Source: Sipunculus nudus
Lineage: Eukaryota; Annelida; Sipuncula; Golfingiida; Sipunculidae
Length of the DNA: 64,000 bases
NCBI GenBank assembly: GCA_026874595.1
Contig: CM049321.1
Span: 46,803,797 to 46,867,796, forward strand
Direction of reading: 5' to 3'
Of the stretch, positions 1 to 11,595 are shown piece after piece. The notes beneath the pieces were generated by a model. It saw only the letters and a program-made list of their open reading frames with translations, did no database searches and was not told the DNA's origin. Numbering within the stretch: position 1 is the stretch's first letter; each line of letters starts with the position of its first letter. Position numbers and translations under genes: made by a program.

Positions 1-249
1 TTCAAATAATATAACAATTTCAAGTCAGCAGAACTTTCAGGAGGTATCACTAGAATATGTTTTGGAATATGATAATAATGACTAACACTAGGCAAATTAT
101 TGTCCATAAGAAAATCTTATTCTGATGATGAAAGCGGAAACGCAATAGTTAATGAAAATAAATGTGAAGCATGTAATAAAAATTTGTAACAATTAGATTG
201 ATGTCTTATATCTATAATTTGTTTGTTTTCCCATCTTAATTCTAATCAG

Positions 250-288
250 AGCCAAGTACATCCGTATTCTCCCATACAACTGAACAAG
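250..288 (+). CDS. microexon A1, PSTSVFSHTTEQ
   Basis: A 39-bp exon between acceptor ttctaatcag and donor GTAAAT, phase 1 on both sides. With the flanking phase base it encodes E-PSTSVFSHTTEQ, one of the more diverged repeat peptides. Its copy B counterpart is 27202-27240. Confidence 0.65.
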
Positions 289-3200
289 GTAAATTGTACC
301 TCCTACATCTTAGCAGAACTTATAATACATTTTGCCTTGAACAATCCTCGTCTGTTTGCGATTTATTTGACACCCTTGTATGATAAAATATTATAATTTA
401 CAATGAAGTGAATGAAATGCTCAAATCATATAAGAATGTCAAGTGAGCACAATTTTAAGCAGGTAGCAACAGGATACTTATTGCACTACATTTAATAATG
501 GCAAGAAAAAGACTTTGCCTTTCAACTGCAATTAATTTCCCATAGTTTTTGTTTAATATTACCCTTTCTAATAAATAACAATAACATCAATTTGCTTTTT
601 CTTTCCTGCAAATTTTTACAAGTAGTTTCTTTTACATGTATTAGCTACTTAACTCTTTTGATTCTTTTCCAACGACAACAGTATACTCCGGTACACTGCA
701 AACGCTTCAGTAAAAGTAAATGTTGTGAAGCGTGCTATATTTTTTCATTAGATTTTTGTTAGGTAAATTGAACCTTCAGCATTTTAGCACACGTTATAAA
801 ACACTTATCCTCAAACAATTCCTCCTCTGTATGCAAAAGATCGAATTTATTTAAATTATTTCATATTTCAAATGATACATCAATTTCAGGTTAGCAGAAC
901 TTTCAGGAGGTATTATTAGAACATGTTTTGAACATGATAATAATGACTAAAAATATGCAAATTTTTGTCCATAAAAAAATGTTATTTTGATGATAATAGC
1001 GAAAACCCAATAGTAAATGTAAACATTTGTGAAGAATGTTATAAAAAATTGTTATTATTGGATTGTTGTTCTGTATGAATATTTTATTTGTTTTATCATC
1101 TTAATTCTAATCAGAGCCAAGTACAACCGTATACTCCGATACAACTGAACAAGGTATAATTTACCTCCTGCATTTAATTAGAACTTATTATACAATTGGC
1201 CTCAAACAATCCTTATTTGTTCGTAATTTTATTTGATATCCTGGTATGATAATATATTACACTTTTCAATGAAATGAATGAATTGCCATAATCATATAAG
1301 AATCTCAAGTAAGCACAATTTTAAGCAGTTAGCAACAGAATAACTATTTCACTACATTTAATAACGGCAAGATAAAGACTATGCTTTTCAACTGGAGTTA
1401 ATCTGTCAGTTTTTTATCAGCAATTTATCATCTTTGTTTAATGTTGCCCTTTCCACTGGATAACAATTATATAAATTTGTTCTTTTTTCTACAGATTTTT
1501 TTAGTACAATTATAAATGATTACAAATGACCATGATGACTGCAGTTTATTTGCCGTAATGTTTCTTTACAGTCAAATTAATTGTTGTTTTCTAAGAACTT
1601 TTTTCATAATTTTAAAAGTTACAATTTCTGAAGAATATGAGAATTATATAAATTTGGCCGCTTGGCCTTTCTAAAAAATGATATAATTATTATTAAAACA
1701 ACAAATATAACGCCTAGTGCTGATATTAACGCTAACGCATTAGTAAATGTAAATATTGCGAAGCGTACTATATTTTTTATATTTACATTGTCGTTTTACA
1801 CGTATAACTTCCTTTTCTATTTCTTTCTAATCAGAGCAAAGGACAACCGTATACCCTGATACAACTGAACAAGGTAAATTGTACCTCCAGCATTTTATAA
1901 AACATTATAGAACACTTAGCCGCAAACAATATCTCATCTGTTTGCCTAGAATCGAAATATGTGTAACTTAATTTATTCCCTGGTACTCTTTTATAACAAA
2001 GTTTACAATTATGTTATTGGAATGTCCAGATGAAATATAAATTCAAGAAAGCAGAACTTTCAAGATGTATCACAATAATATGTTTTGGAATATTATAATA
2101 AAGACTAAAAATAGGCAGACAATTTTCCATAAGAAAATATAATTTTTATGATGTTAAGCCAATAGTAAATGGAAATTATTGCTGAGAATGTTAGAGAAAA
2201 TTGTTAAAACTGGATTGTTGTTTTATATGTATAACCTGTCTGTGTTTTTTAATTTTGATTCTAATCAGAGCCAAGTACAACTGTGTACTCCGATACAACT
2301 GAACAAGGTATATTGTACCTCCTGCATTTTGACAGAACTGAAAATACATTTGACCTTAAACAATCCATATTTGTTCGTAATGTTATTTTATATCATGGTA
2401 TGACAATATATTACATTTTGCAATGAAGAGAATAAAAAGCTTTAATCATAAAAGAATTTAAAGTAAGCACATTTTTGAGAAGGTAGCAACAGAATAACTT
2501 ATCCACTACATTTATTAATCGCAAGCTATAGACTATGTTTTCAACTTCAGTTAATTTGACACATTTTTTTACAGCATTTTATCATATTTGTTTAATGTGA
2601 TTGCCCGTTCTCATGAATAACAATTATATCAATTTGCTCTTTTCTCTGCATTTTTTTAGTCCCAGTATTTATTGTTCTTCGGATAATATACCTAGTGAAT
2701 GTATACACGCACTAGTAAATGTAATTTTTTGCGGAGCATATTTTATCAATGTGTTACAGGTAGGATGTTTTACATGTATTAGCCACTTCACTCTTTTGAT
2801 TCTTATCAGCGCCAACGACAACCGTATTCTCCGATACAACTGAACAAGGTATGTTAGCAAAAGGTATAAAACACTAACCCTCAACCAATGTCTCATCTGT
2901 TTCCACACAATAAACATATAATTCGTCATCAATTGTACCGCCTAGTGGTGATATTAACGCAAGGGCATCAGTAAATGTTAATATTGCGACGCGTTCTATA
3001 TTTTTTTAATCAGATTGTTGTTTATATGTTAAATTTCTTTTTCTATTTTAAATCTTATCAGAGCAAAGGACAACCGTATACGCCGATACAACTGATCAAG
3101 GTACATTGTACCTACAGCATTTTAACAGACGTTATAAAACACTTAGCCTCAAACAATTTCTCATCTGTTTGATTGGATTCAATTAATGTAACACATTTCG

Positions 3201-6200
3201 TACCCTGGAATTCTTTTATAACAGTGTTTGCAATTATGTGAATGAAATGTTTAAATGATCAATCAATTTCAAGTAAGCAGAACTTCCAGGAGGTATCACT
3301 ATTATATGTTTTGGAATATGATAAAAATGACTAAAAATAGGCAGACAATTGTCCATAAGAAAATATAATTTGTGTTATGTTAAGCCAATAGTAAATGTAA
3401 ATTATTCTTAAGCATGTTAGAAAAAATTGTTATAATTGGATTGTTGTTTTATATGTATAACCTGTCTGTGTGTTTTAATTTCATTATAATCTGAGCCAAG
3501 TACAACTGTGTACTCCGATTCAACTGAACAAGGTATATTGTACCTCTGCATTTTGACAGAACTTATGATACACTTGGCCTTTAAAAATCCTTATTTGTTC
3601 GTTATTTTATTTGATATCCTGGTATGATAATATATTACATTTTGCAAAGAAGTGAATATAATGCTCTAATCATATTAGCATTTCAGGTAAGCACAATCTT
3701 AAGCAGTTACCAACAGAATAACTATTTCACTACATTTAATAACGGCAAGAAAAAGACTATGCTTTTCAACTGCAGTTAATCTGCCATAGTTTTTTACAGC
3801 AATTAATCATCTTTGTTAAAATGTTGCCCTTCTACTGGATAACAATTATATCAATTTGTTCTTTTTTCTACAGATTTTTTTTTAGTACAAACAATTATTG
3901 CTCTTAAGCAAATATACCTAGGGGATGTGAAAAAGGAATAGTAAATTGGATTTTTGCAAAAAAAACTATAACAATGTGTTACAAGTAGGATGTTTAAATG
4001 TGTTACCCACTTCACTCTTTTCATTCTTATCAGAGCCAACGAAAACCGTATACTCCGATACAACTGAACAAGGTAAGCTGTTTAAGTATGGCGCATTGAA
4101 CAGAGAAAGCAGCAGACGAAGTTTAGTTTTACATTACAAATGACCATGATGACTGCAGTTTATTTGCCGTAATGTTTCTTTACAGTCAAATTAATTGATG
4201 TTTTCCAAGAACTTTTCTTCATAATTTTAAAAGTTACAATTTCTAAAGAATATGGGAATTATATAAATTTGCCAGTTATATGGACCTTTTTAGAGAAAGT
4301 TATATTTATTATTCATCAACAATTATAACGCCTAATGGTGATATTGACGCTAACGCATTAGTAAATGTAAATATTGCGAAGCGTGCTATATTTTTTTATA
4401 TTACATTGTCGTTTTACATGAATAACTTCATTTTCTATTTGATTCTAATCAGAGCAAAGGACAACCGTATACCCTGATACAACTGAACAAGGTAAATTGT
4501 ACCTCCAGCATTTTATTTAAACATTATAGAACCCTTAGCCGCAAACAATATCTCATCTGTTTGCTTAGAATCGAAATATATGTGACTTAATAAATTCCCT
4601 GGTACTCTTTTATAACAAAGTTTACAATTATGTTATTGAAGTGTCCAAAAAATATAAATTCAAGTAAGCAGAACTTTCAAGAGGTATCCCTATTATATGT
4701 TTTAGAATATGATAATAATGACTAAAAATAGGCAACATCATCCATAAGGAAAAATAATTTGTGTGATGTTATGCCAATTTGATGTAAATTATTGTTAAGC
4801 ATGTTAGAGAAAATTGTTATAATTGGATTGTTGTTTTATATGTATAACCTGTCTGTGTTTTTTTAATTTTGATTCTAATCAGAGCCAGGTACAACCGTGT
4901 ACTCCGATACAACTGAACACGGTATATTGTACCTCCTGCATTTTGGCAGAACATATAATACATTTGACCTTAAACAATACTCATTTGTTTGAAATTTTAT
5001 TTTATATCCTGGTATGACAATATATTACATTTTGCAATGAAGAGAATAAACAGCTCTAATCATAAAAGTAAGCCTAAAGTAAGCACATTTTTGAGAAGGT
5101 AGCAACAGAATAACTTATTCACTACATTAAATAATCGCAAGCTATAGACTATGTTTTTCAACTGCAGTTAATTTGTCATAATTTTTTACAGCAATTTATC
5201 ATCTTTGTTAAATGTTCGCCTTTCTCATGAATAACAATTATATCAATTTGCTCTTTTCTCTGCATTTTTTAGTCCCAGTATTTATTGTTCTTCAGAGAAT
5301 ATACCTAGTGAACGTATACACGCAATAGTAAATGTAAATTTTTGCGGAGCATATTAAATCAATGTGAAACAAGTAGGTTGTTTTACATGTATTAGCCACT
5401 TCACTCTTTTGATTCTTATCAGCGCCAACGACAACCGCATACTCTGATTCAACTGAACAAGGTAAGCTGTATCTTCGCATTTTAGCAGAAGGCATGAAAC
5501 ACATGGCCTCAAACAATTTCACATCCGTGTCCACATATTCAAAATACTCCCACTTATCTAATCCCCTGGTATGATTTGATTTTAAAATAATGGGGTTAAC
5601 ATTTTCAAATTATAAAAAAACTAGTTAAGTTAGACGAATTGAATAGAGGAAGCAGCAGAATAAGTTAAGTACTTCATAAGAAATGACAAGGATGACTGCA
5701 GTATATTTGCCGTGAAGTTTTCTTACAGACATATTCATTAATGTTTGACTTTCAATTTCGAATATTACAAAAAGAAGTTTTGTCAATCATCAATATGTAA
5801 AATTCGCCAAATGAACAGTAAACAATTCCTTACAGGATGACAGCCCAAATCTTATCCAATCTTATCACGCTCGTCATTAAAGGCACAATCCTCAGGGCAA
5901 CGCTCGCCATAATATTGGTACATCCAAAAGAGATGGACAGTCCAGGTTCTTTTTATCCGACTGAGATCATTACATGCAGAAAAATTAATGCGAGAAAACA
6001 GGATTGGTACAATCATTGAAAAATTACTATACTCTGGAGAGGCGTTCAACACTCGAGGCACAATATAAAAAACAATGAGTCTATATTGACGCACATGGAA
6101 TCATGGGTTCTTCAACTGAAAGTTTGGTACCCAGAAAGATCGCCCAAGGCAGTTTTGCCGCTGGTCATATTACTATAGCCAAACACTATCGAGCTCCGAG

Positions 6201-9034
6201 GATCCACCACAGGACACACGCCCAATCTAGGTTAATTGAGTCACACAAATACACTCGTCACGGCACCCCTCGACGTCCAACAAACCATTGGCTTACAGGG
6301 TTTTCACGGCAAATAGAAAAAAAAGTACAGACATATCATGCTTGTCTGCGGTATCGGTACCCGAAGATGTCACAGCAAAATGATATTCGGGACCCATGCG
6401 ATTAGCATATACTTGAAATTGATTTGGCCTGCAAGACTTCACCAAGGCTTTTTTTAAACCCACATCGACGGATTACCGGTTCGTTGGTTATTTCGACTCT
6501 ACTCTCATGTCCGTTAGAGGGATTCGCTTGGAAACTTTCAGACACTGACTGTCTGCGGAGAACTGTCACTTAGGGAACATATTCCATATTCTATTAGGGA
6601 ACATAACCAGATGATTGTTTTGATAATATATAATACATTTATATGGAGTATCGGGTTAGGAAATAAAGCGTGAGATCGTTGGTTAAAGAACACATCTCAT
6701 TTTTTTGTTAATTCCAAAGCAGGTTAAGAGCGTGTCTCTTTTTATGTTAATCTCGGAACAGTTTTAATTTCGTTGAAGGCGTCTCTGTTTGGCGGTCTCT
6801 CTAGTTCAGAGGGTTCGTTGCAGATTTCAAAGGAGGTGCCCCTGTGTAAGTTAGATTTTTTCAGGGTCTATCTCTAGAGGTATGTCCATATTTATATTCA
6901 AACTGTAATCGATGGTCGGCGTAATTGGAATTGGTGAATGGGCAGAAGACGAGCAAGACAATGCTCGACACAAGTGGCCGTCCAGCGTTCTGATTAGGTA
7001 CAGACAGGCGATATCAGCAGTCCGGGGACTGGTCTGATGGTGTCACGGTGAAGACAGCTGAGATGTGATGTCTACAAGCGTTAATAGTCGATGTCTGTGG
7101 AAGGAAACAAACGATTAATCTGTAAAGGTCATCAGAGGGAGTATGGCATATCTGCCGAAGGACTGGTAAATCTGTCGATGTATACCTGTTGTGAACACTT
7201 CTATGAACAGACCAGGGATTTTATTTAAACGCTTTATTGTAGAGGTACATGATATTGCAATGTGAAAGCTTATTCTGCTACCTATAACTGGATGATTCCA
7301 GGAGACATCAGCTGTAAAAGACTGTGATTCAACGCCGAGAAAGAGAAGCGATGGGTGAACTGTGTCAAACGTGTATACTTCAGCGAGTAATTATGGGTTA
7401 TTGGAGATCCATGTGTATAAAGACTGAATGTACTGCACACACAACGCGAGCCACTAAATTAGGCAAACAGTGTTACATCCCGGTATCACGTGTGCGTGAT
7501 GGTCATGATGGTCATTACTAGTAACAGAGTAATTGGAACTTTGCCGTATACTGTCATTAATGGACTCAGTGTATATTTATGTGTTATCCCCAATGTTCGT
7601 TTGTAAGAAGCGCCTCTACAGAGAATGTGAATAATTTCTTTATTTTACATAACAATTGTTTTGTTAAATCATGTCTTATTTTCTTTTTGGTATGTAGTTA
7701 TGATGAGTTCAACCTGTTGGTTTGACTTTTAAGAGAACCTGGACGTTCACATCTTGACCGGTGTGACACTGACCCTCTGGCCTCTCAGCTAATCAGTATT
7801 GGACTCTCCCCTAGACCCATGACAACCTTAGACAACTACACCAAGCGCGCTGACCCAGGAGTTTCTGACCCAGATTTCCTGATTCCATACTATATACCAG
7901 TCCTGACGTCATACCTACTGACCGACCTTGGCCCATCGTTCAAATACACTAAAATACAAACTCTGGACACGCCTCCAGAGGTAAATGTATGACAATCAAG
8001 CAGAATGGGCGCTGTCCCTGGAGGCTAGCGTATATGTGCCACCACAGGAACCGGTCAAGACAAATCTCACTGATTTACGACTGCACTGACTTCAACCCGA
8101 AGAATATATTTCGGTTCCTACTTCTAAGTTAACATCACAGTTCTCTGGTGACAACGACCAGATAGTGGCTATACATTTCAAATGCGCCTAATTTGCCATG
8201 AAGTTTCTTGACAGCCTTTCATCATCGTAAGCTTTTCTAAAATATAAACATAAAATGCTTGTTTTCACTGGATTTCTATTTTAATTCTACTCAGAAGCAA
8301 AGACAACCGGTTACTACGCTACAACTGAGCAAGGTAAGTTGAACATACACCATTGAAGCAGAAGGTATAAAAAATTGCCTCAGCAATTTCAGATACGTTT
8401 GCAAAGATTCAAATGTGTGTCATTTATTAAATACCCTTGAGCGGCATGATTACTATTAACTTCTACAAAGATGTGAAAACCACATGCCATTTTCAAGTAG
8501 GCAGAATTTTAAGTAGATAGCAACAGCATAATTAATGCACTACATTAATATCGACCAGATGAATGTTATGGTTTCAACTGCAGTTAATTAACCGTCAAGT
8601 GTCATTACTGCCTTTTACAATCATTATTATTCTTAAGTAGAAAAATGGTAAAAATTTGCTCGATTGCTCTACGATTTTTTATACAAGCAATTACTGTTCA
8701 TACTGTTCATCTAGTGGCGATGTTAACACGCAATAGTAAAAGTAAATTATTGCAAAGCTTGCTATATATAATAATTGGATTGTCCTTTTAGATGTATTAC
8801 TTGCTTATCATTTTTATTTGCCTGCTTGTTCTGCATTTTTATAAATACTATTTATTGCTCATATCGATTTTTTCTCAGAATCATCGACAATTGAAACAAT
8901 GACGATCTCTGAAGAAGGTGAAGTTTATCTTTATTTTACCTTAACTCATAAACAAACATGATAAGTTGTAGTGTTGATAACGCAAATACAATATGTAAAT
9001 CATAGATTAATATTCTTGTAAATTATAATTATTA

Positions 9035-9069
<35 letters not shown>

Positions 9070-11595
9070 ATACATTTGCGTAGCGGATTCCAGATATAAA
9101 CAAAGGAAAATTTTGAAGAATATTAATGTTAATGCCATTCAATATTTTTTTTACTGTGAATAGTCGATCTTTTTTTCTTTACGATCAAATCAAACTCAGA
9201 ATATTTTCTATTCGAGTTCATTTACACAATAGAAATTTAAACATCTTGTGATACTACATTGTAGATATTCCATGTGACCAAAGCGCTGATGGTAAGCTGA
9301 TGATCTTTATCTCTTTGGAAACACATATAGTCTTCAGCTTGAGTAAATAGGATAATCTGATAATAGGACGTAGCCAAGTGAAGGCATGAGAGGTCCTCGG
9401 TTCGTTTTTAATGACAAAATTGGCAAACCTTGATTGGACTTTGCACATGAAATATTAGGAATAACACATCAATCTTGTCGTATGATATATGTTTATACTC
9501 CTTCAACAGACAGCGATTGATATATCCTTAATAAAACATGTGAATACGTAAATCATTATCACTAGCTGTTTAGAACAAGCAGTTTTGACATCTGATAATA
9601 TTTTTCTCATTCTTTGTTTATTGTAAATCAGTGTATATTTACCACATACACACTATGTAGTTCATTTTGTTATTACTCATGAAAATGTTTCAATCAAAGT
9701 TGATAAATATGGAAAAAAAAGAAAGATGGCGGATGAGCTCCTTCAACAACTAAGAATGTCACGAATATGAGTGTTTTGCCATAACGTCCAAAAACAAAGG
9801 GTAATTGAGAAGGATATGAGAAGCTCAAATAATGATTTTTTAATATTCCCAGAAACACTTCTTGTCACTGAATAGGCACTATTGATATCCACAAGCATTA
9901 AGGTTTTTGCACCATTAAGTAATTTACGTTGTGCCATCAGGGTATGCATGTGTACTTACATTATATAAAAATGTTGTTTCGTCGGTGCGGATGAAGTGTT
10001 ATTAAGTATTTTTTTTTTTTATTTTAAATGTAAAATCCAATGATTGACATAATTGTAATTCATTACACGTATATATTAGTATCATCATATGTCACATTTA
10101 GATTATGTTCACATTTTTGTGCAGAAGGGAAGCAACCATTGCCTTATTTAAGACATGGATGTACAGCTAACGAAGAAGGTAAACATAATTTGAAAGTTTC
10201 AAATACTCACATAATGTAATACCTCGGAGAGAAACTTAATTGTAAACAAATCAGATTACCTCACATTTTATATTGCCAGTCCTTTTCATATCAGTAAATA
10301 TTAGAATTCTAGGAAGTACATACATTCTCAGAAAAAAAGATGGACTGAGGTCTTAAATAATTATAATAATTATAATTTAAATGTAATAATTATAATTATA
10401 ATAATTATTATGATTATAGTCATTATATCTTTATATTAAGAGTGAATAGTGGCTATTTTTAACAGGTTCTTTGTGAACATAACCCAGATTTCCATATATT
10501 CAGGCTCTAGAATGGACCAAGTTTACCTCATTAGGGCACCCCTCTTGAAACAAGCTCAACAATAATATCGTTCATGCTCCTATCCGAGCGGTAACGATAT
10601 AAAACAAATTTGATTGTATCCATTAGACTGATTTTAATTATAAAATATAATGAATATATGTCATATATTTCATATACATATATTTCTGTATTTCAGAAAT
10701 AAAAGAAATTGTGAACCTTGAAACATTTCTGGATATGTTCCTTGGTATCAGGGCCAGAGGGTACACTGTACTAAAGGCAGCCATTATGTGTAAAATACAA
10801 AACAGGTGGAAACAAATACTTGGGGTCGTCTTCAGAAATTGTGTGATTAATGACGCAAAACAACCTAGAACACGACATGCAGAAGAAAATCTAATGCTAC
10901 AAATGAAGCACCGAGTTGATAAAGAAAATATCAAACAGGAACGGAGAAAAACTAAGAAAGGATGTGAATTCTGGACTGTTATAAACAATCAACCTTGTAT
11001 TTTCTGCAGCGGCGCGCACCCGAGAGGTATTCCTCATATGCCTAATCTAAAGAATTATATCTTTGATCAATTTGGAATATCAACATTTAAGCTTGCATGG
11101 AGTAATTTTTGCCCAAAATTAATACTAAATCACCAAGACTGTACTCCTCGTTTTAACAAGTACATGCCTAATAAAAGCACACAGGACATTGATGCTGCTG
11201 TAAGTTCATATAACAATTTGATGGGGAGAGGGTTTAAGATGCAGGTTTGTGAATGGAGAGAATGGTTAAATCGGGCAAAACGGGAAAATATCGGAAGTAA
11301 AATTAATCAATATAAAAGGGACCGTGTACGTCAGACGGAGTGTGAAATGCAGGTGATAAGTAACAAAATTAAAACCGGTTTCTGGAAAAAAGACGATTGT
11401 TTGTATGAGACTGATGAGGAAACCGAAAGCGACAAAACGCTCATCGGCACCAAAGCCTTGCGCCCACCACAGCAACCTTTGCAATCAGGCTCCGGGGCAC
11501 AAATGCATCGTCCCCAAGCAACGTACAAAGAAAGAAGAAACACACCCGCCCCACACGCCTTAGTTTTATGTCAATCATCCGCCTCACTTTACTAA
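250..11595 (+). CDS. microexon-stalk deaminase-like gene, copy A (partial gene span)
   Basis: This is the span of a multi-exon plus-strand gene whose 5' part is left of the window. Up to twelve 39-bp exons (250-5461) encode variants of EPTTTVYSDTTEQ. They are followed by 39-bp exons at 8295 and 8879, a 54-bp exon at 10125 and a terminal exon at 10697-11595. Every junction is phase 1: an exon ends with the first base of a codon and the next begins with the last two, so all internal exons are multiples of three and interchangeable. Acceptors are typically ttctaatcag or ttcttatcag, and donors GTAAAT, GTATAT or GTAAGC. The predicted product is a Thr/Pro-rich, probably O-glycosylatable stalk fused to a C-terminal deaminase-like domain. 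Exons and phase are seen directly; stalk function and export are inference, since no signal peptide is in the window. Which exons are used in the mRNA cannot be told from sequence. Confidence 0.6.
671..715 (+). pseudogene. microexon remnant A2 (no acceptor AG, no donor)
   Basis: The exon core is recognisable (PTTTVYSG), but the bases AGAGC that span the acceptor and exon start in copy B (27621-27628) are missing. The exon also runs into sequence normally found further downstream, so the donor is lost too. It looks like a deletion remnant that cannot be spliced as a normal unit. Confidence 0.6.
1115..1153 (+). CDS. microexon A3, PSTTVYSDTTEQ
   Basis: A 39-bp exon, acceptor ttctaatcag, donor GTATAA, phase 1-1. 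It matches the repeat consensus and corresponds to 28072-28110 in copy B. Confidence 0.7.
1835..1873 (+). CDS. microexon A4, QRTTVYPDTTEQ (Q type)
   Basis: A 39-bp exon, acceptor tttctaatcag, donor GTAAAT, phase 1-1. It belongs to the Q type, in which CCA-ACG is replaced by CAA-AGG. Copy B counterpart 28792-28830. Confidence 0.7.
2269..2307 (+). CDS. microexon A5, PSTTVYSDTTEQ
   Basis: A 39-bp exon, acceptor ttctaatcag, donor GTATAT, phase 1-1. First exon of the best preserved three-exon higher-order repeat. Copy B counterpart 29183-29221. Confidence 0.7.
2810..2848 (+). CDS. microexon A6, PTTTVFSDTTEQ
   Basis: A 39-bp exon, acceptor ttcttatcag, donor GTATGT, phase 1-1. It starts with CG rather than AG, so the junction residue is Ala instead of Glu. 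Copy B counterpart 29724-29762. Confidence 0.7.
3062..3100 (+). CDS. microexon A7, QRTTVYADTTDQ (Q type)
   Basis: A 39-bp exon, acceptor tcttatcag, donor GTACAT, phase 1-1. Copy B counterpart 29976-30014. Confidence 0.65.
3494..3532 (+). pseudogene. microexon A8 with destroyed acceptor
   Basis: The 39-bp core encodes PSTTVYSDSTEQ-like sequence with donor GTATAT, but the acceptor reads taatctg instead of taatcag. The only nearby AG is inside the exon and would break the frame. Copy B (30408-30446) has the same change, so the lesion predates the duplication. Confidence 0.65.
4034..4072 (+). CDS. microexon A9, PTKTVYSDTTEQ
   Basis: A 39-bp exon, acceptor ttcttatcag, donor GTAAGC, phase 1-1. 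Thr to Lys at the third residue. Copy B counterpart 30948-30986. Confidence 0.7.
4453..4491 (+). CDS. microexon A10, QRTTVYPDTTEQ (Q type)
   Basis: A 39-bp exon, acceptor ttctaatcag, donor GTAAAT, phase 1-1. Copy B counterpart 31367-31405. Confidence 0.7.
4883..4921 (+). CDS. microexon A11, PGTTVYSDTTEH
   Basis: A 39-bp exon, acceptor ttctaatcag, donor GTATAT, phase 1-1. The final codon is CAC (His) rather than CAA. Copy B counterpart 31797-31835. Confidence 0.7.
5423..5461 (+). CDS. microexon A12, PTTTAYSDSTEQ
   Basis: A 39-bp exon, acceptor ttcttatcag, donor GTAAGC, phase 1-1, first bases CG (Ala junction). It is the last exon of the regular array before a 2.8-kb intron. Copy B counterpart 32337-32375. 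Confidence 0.7.
5745..8185. other. 2.4-kb unclassified insertion in the intron between microexons
   Basis: Array-type intron sequence ending near 5740 (...tttgccgtgaagttttcttacag) resumes near 8185 (tttgccatgaagtttcttgacag). Between these points the base composition is richer in GC and unlike the array. Open stretches occur on both strands (for example 5837-6019, 6103-6405 and 7324-7521 on plus, 5852-6094 on minus). None matches a family I recognise, and I found no clear terminal repeats or target-site duplication. An old inserted element or a captured exon cluster are both possible. Copy B carries the same block at about 32659-35099. Confidence 0.45.
7724..7990 (+). other. orphan open stretch of about 88 codons
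   Basis: An open stretch on the plus strand ending at a TGA at 7988-7990, with clearly non-repetitive, protein-like composition (it includes IGLSPRPMTTLDNYTKRADP and DFLIPYYIPVLTSY). It lacks a convincing start or acceptor. Copy B keeps it open at about 34638-34904. It could be the end of an element-encoded protein or a lost exon; I do not recognise it. Confidence 0.3.
8295..8333 (+). CDS. microexon A13, AKTTGYYATTEQ
   Basis: A 39-bp exon, acceptor ttctactcag, donor GTAAGT, phase 1-1, a diverged member of the same repeat (TT core and TTEQ end kept). It sits downstream of the 2.4-kb insertion. Copy B counterpart 35209-35247. Confidence 0.65.
8879..8917 (+). CDS. microexon A14, SSTIETMTISEE
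   Basis: A 39-bp exon after a good pyrimidine tract (gattttttctcag) with donor GTGAAG, phase 1-1. It keeps length and phase, but the peptide has drifted. Copy B counterpart 35793-35831. Confidence 0.55.
9021..10124. other. AT-rich intron with (ATT)n microsatellite
   Basis: About 1.1 kb between exons 8879-8917 and 10125-10178. An (ATT)n tract occupies about 9024-9067. The rest is AT-rich non-coding sequence; no other feature seen. Confidence 0.6.
10125..10178 (+). CDS. 54-bp linker exon, copy A
   Basis: Acceptor acatttttgtgcag, donor GTAAAC, phase 1-1. Encodes E-GKQPLPYLRHGCTANEE with one Cys. It joins the repeat-encoded part to the terminal exon without frame change. Copy B counterpart 37038-37091. 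Confidence 0.6.
10697..11595 (+). CDS. terminal exon: cytidine deaminase-like domain, copy A
   Basis: A long exon after acceptor tgtatttcag, entered in phase 1 (G+AA gives Glu, then IKEIVNLETFLDMF) and open to TAA at 11593-11595, about 299 codons. A predicted helical start is followed by HAE at 10876-10884 (RHAEENLMLQM), a Lys/Arg-rich loop, then FWTVINNQPCIFC with P-C-x-x-C at 10993-11007; 36 residues separate E from P. In the cytidine deaminase superfamily H and the two Cys bind zinc and E is the proton shuttle, and a strand usually precedes the PCxxC, as here. More Cys follow (SNFCPKL, HQDCTP, QVCEWREW). The last third is charged, then Pro/Gln-rich with no recognised domain. Subfamily (AID/APOBEC-like, secreted animal deaminase, or toxin-type deaminase) cannot be settled by eye, and zinc coordination by chance motifs cannot be fully excluded. 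Confidence 0.6.

Noticed and set aside
2669-2932. Minus-strand frame of 87 codons (and copy at 29583-29846)
   Set aside because: It runs antisense through a microexon and its repeated intron; similar antisense frames appear at each unit simply because the repeat is open there.
10638-10988. Minus-strand frame opposite the deaminase exon
   Set aside because: Antisense shadow of the terminal exon; no independent features.
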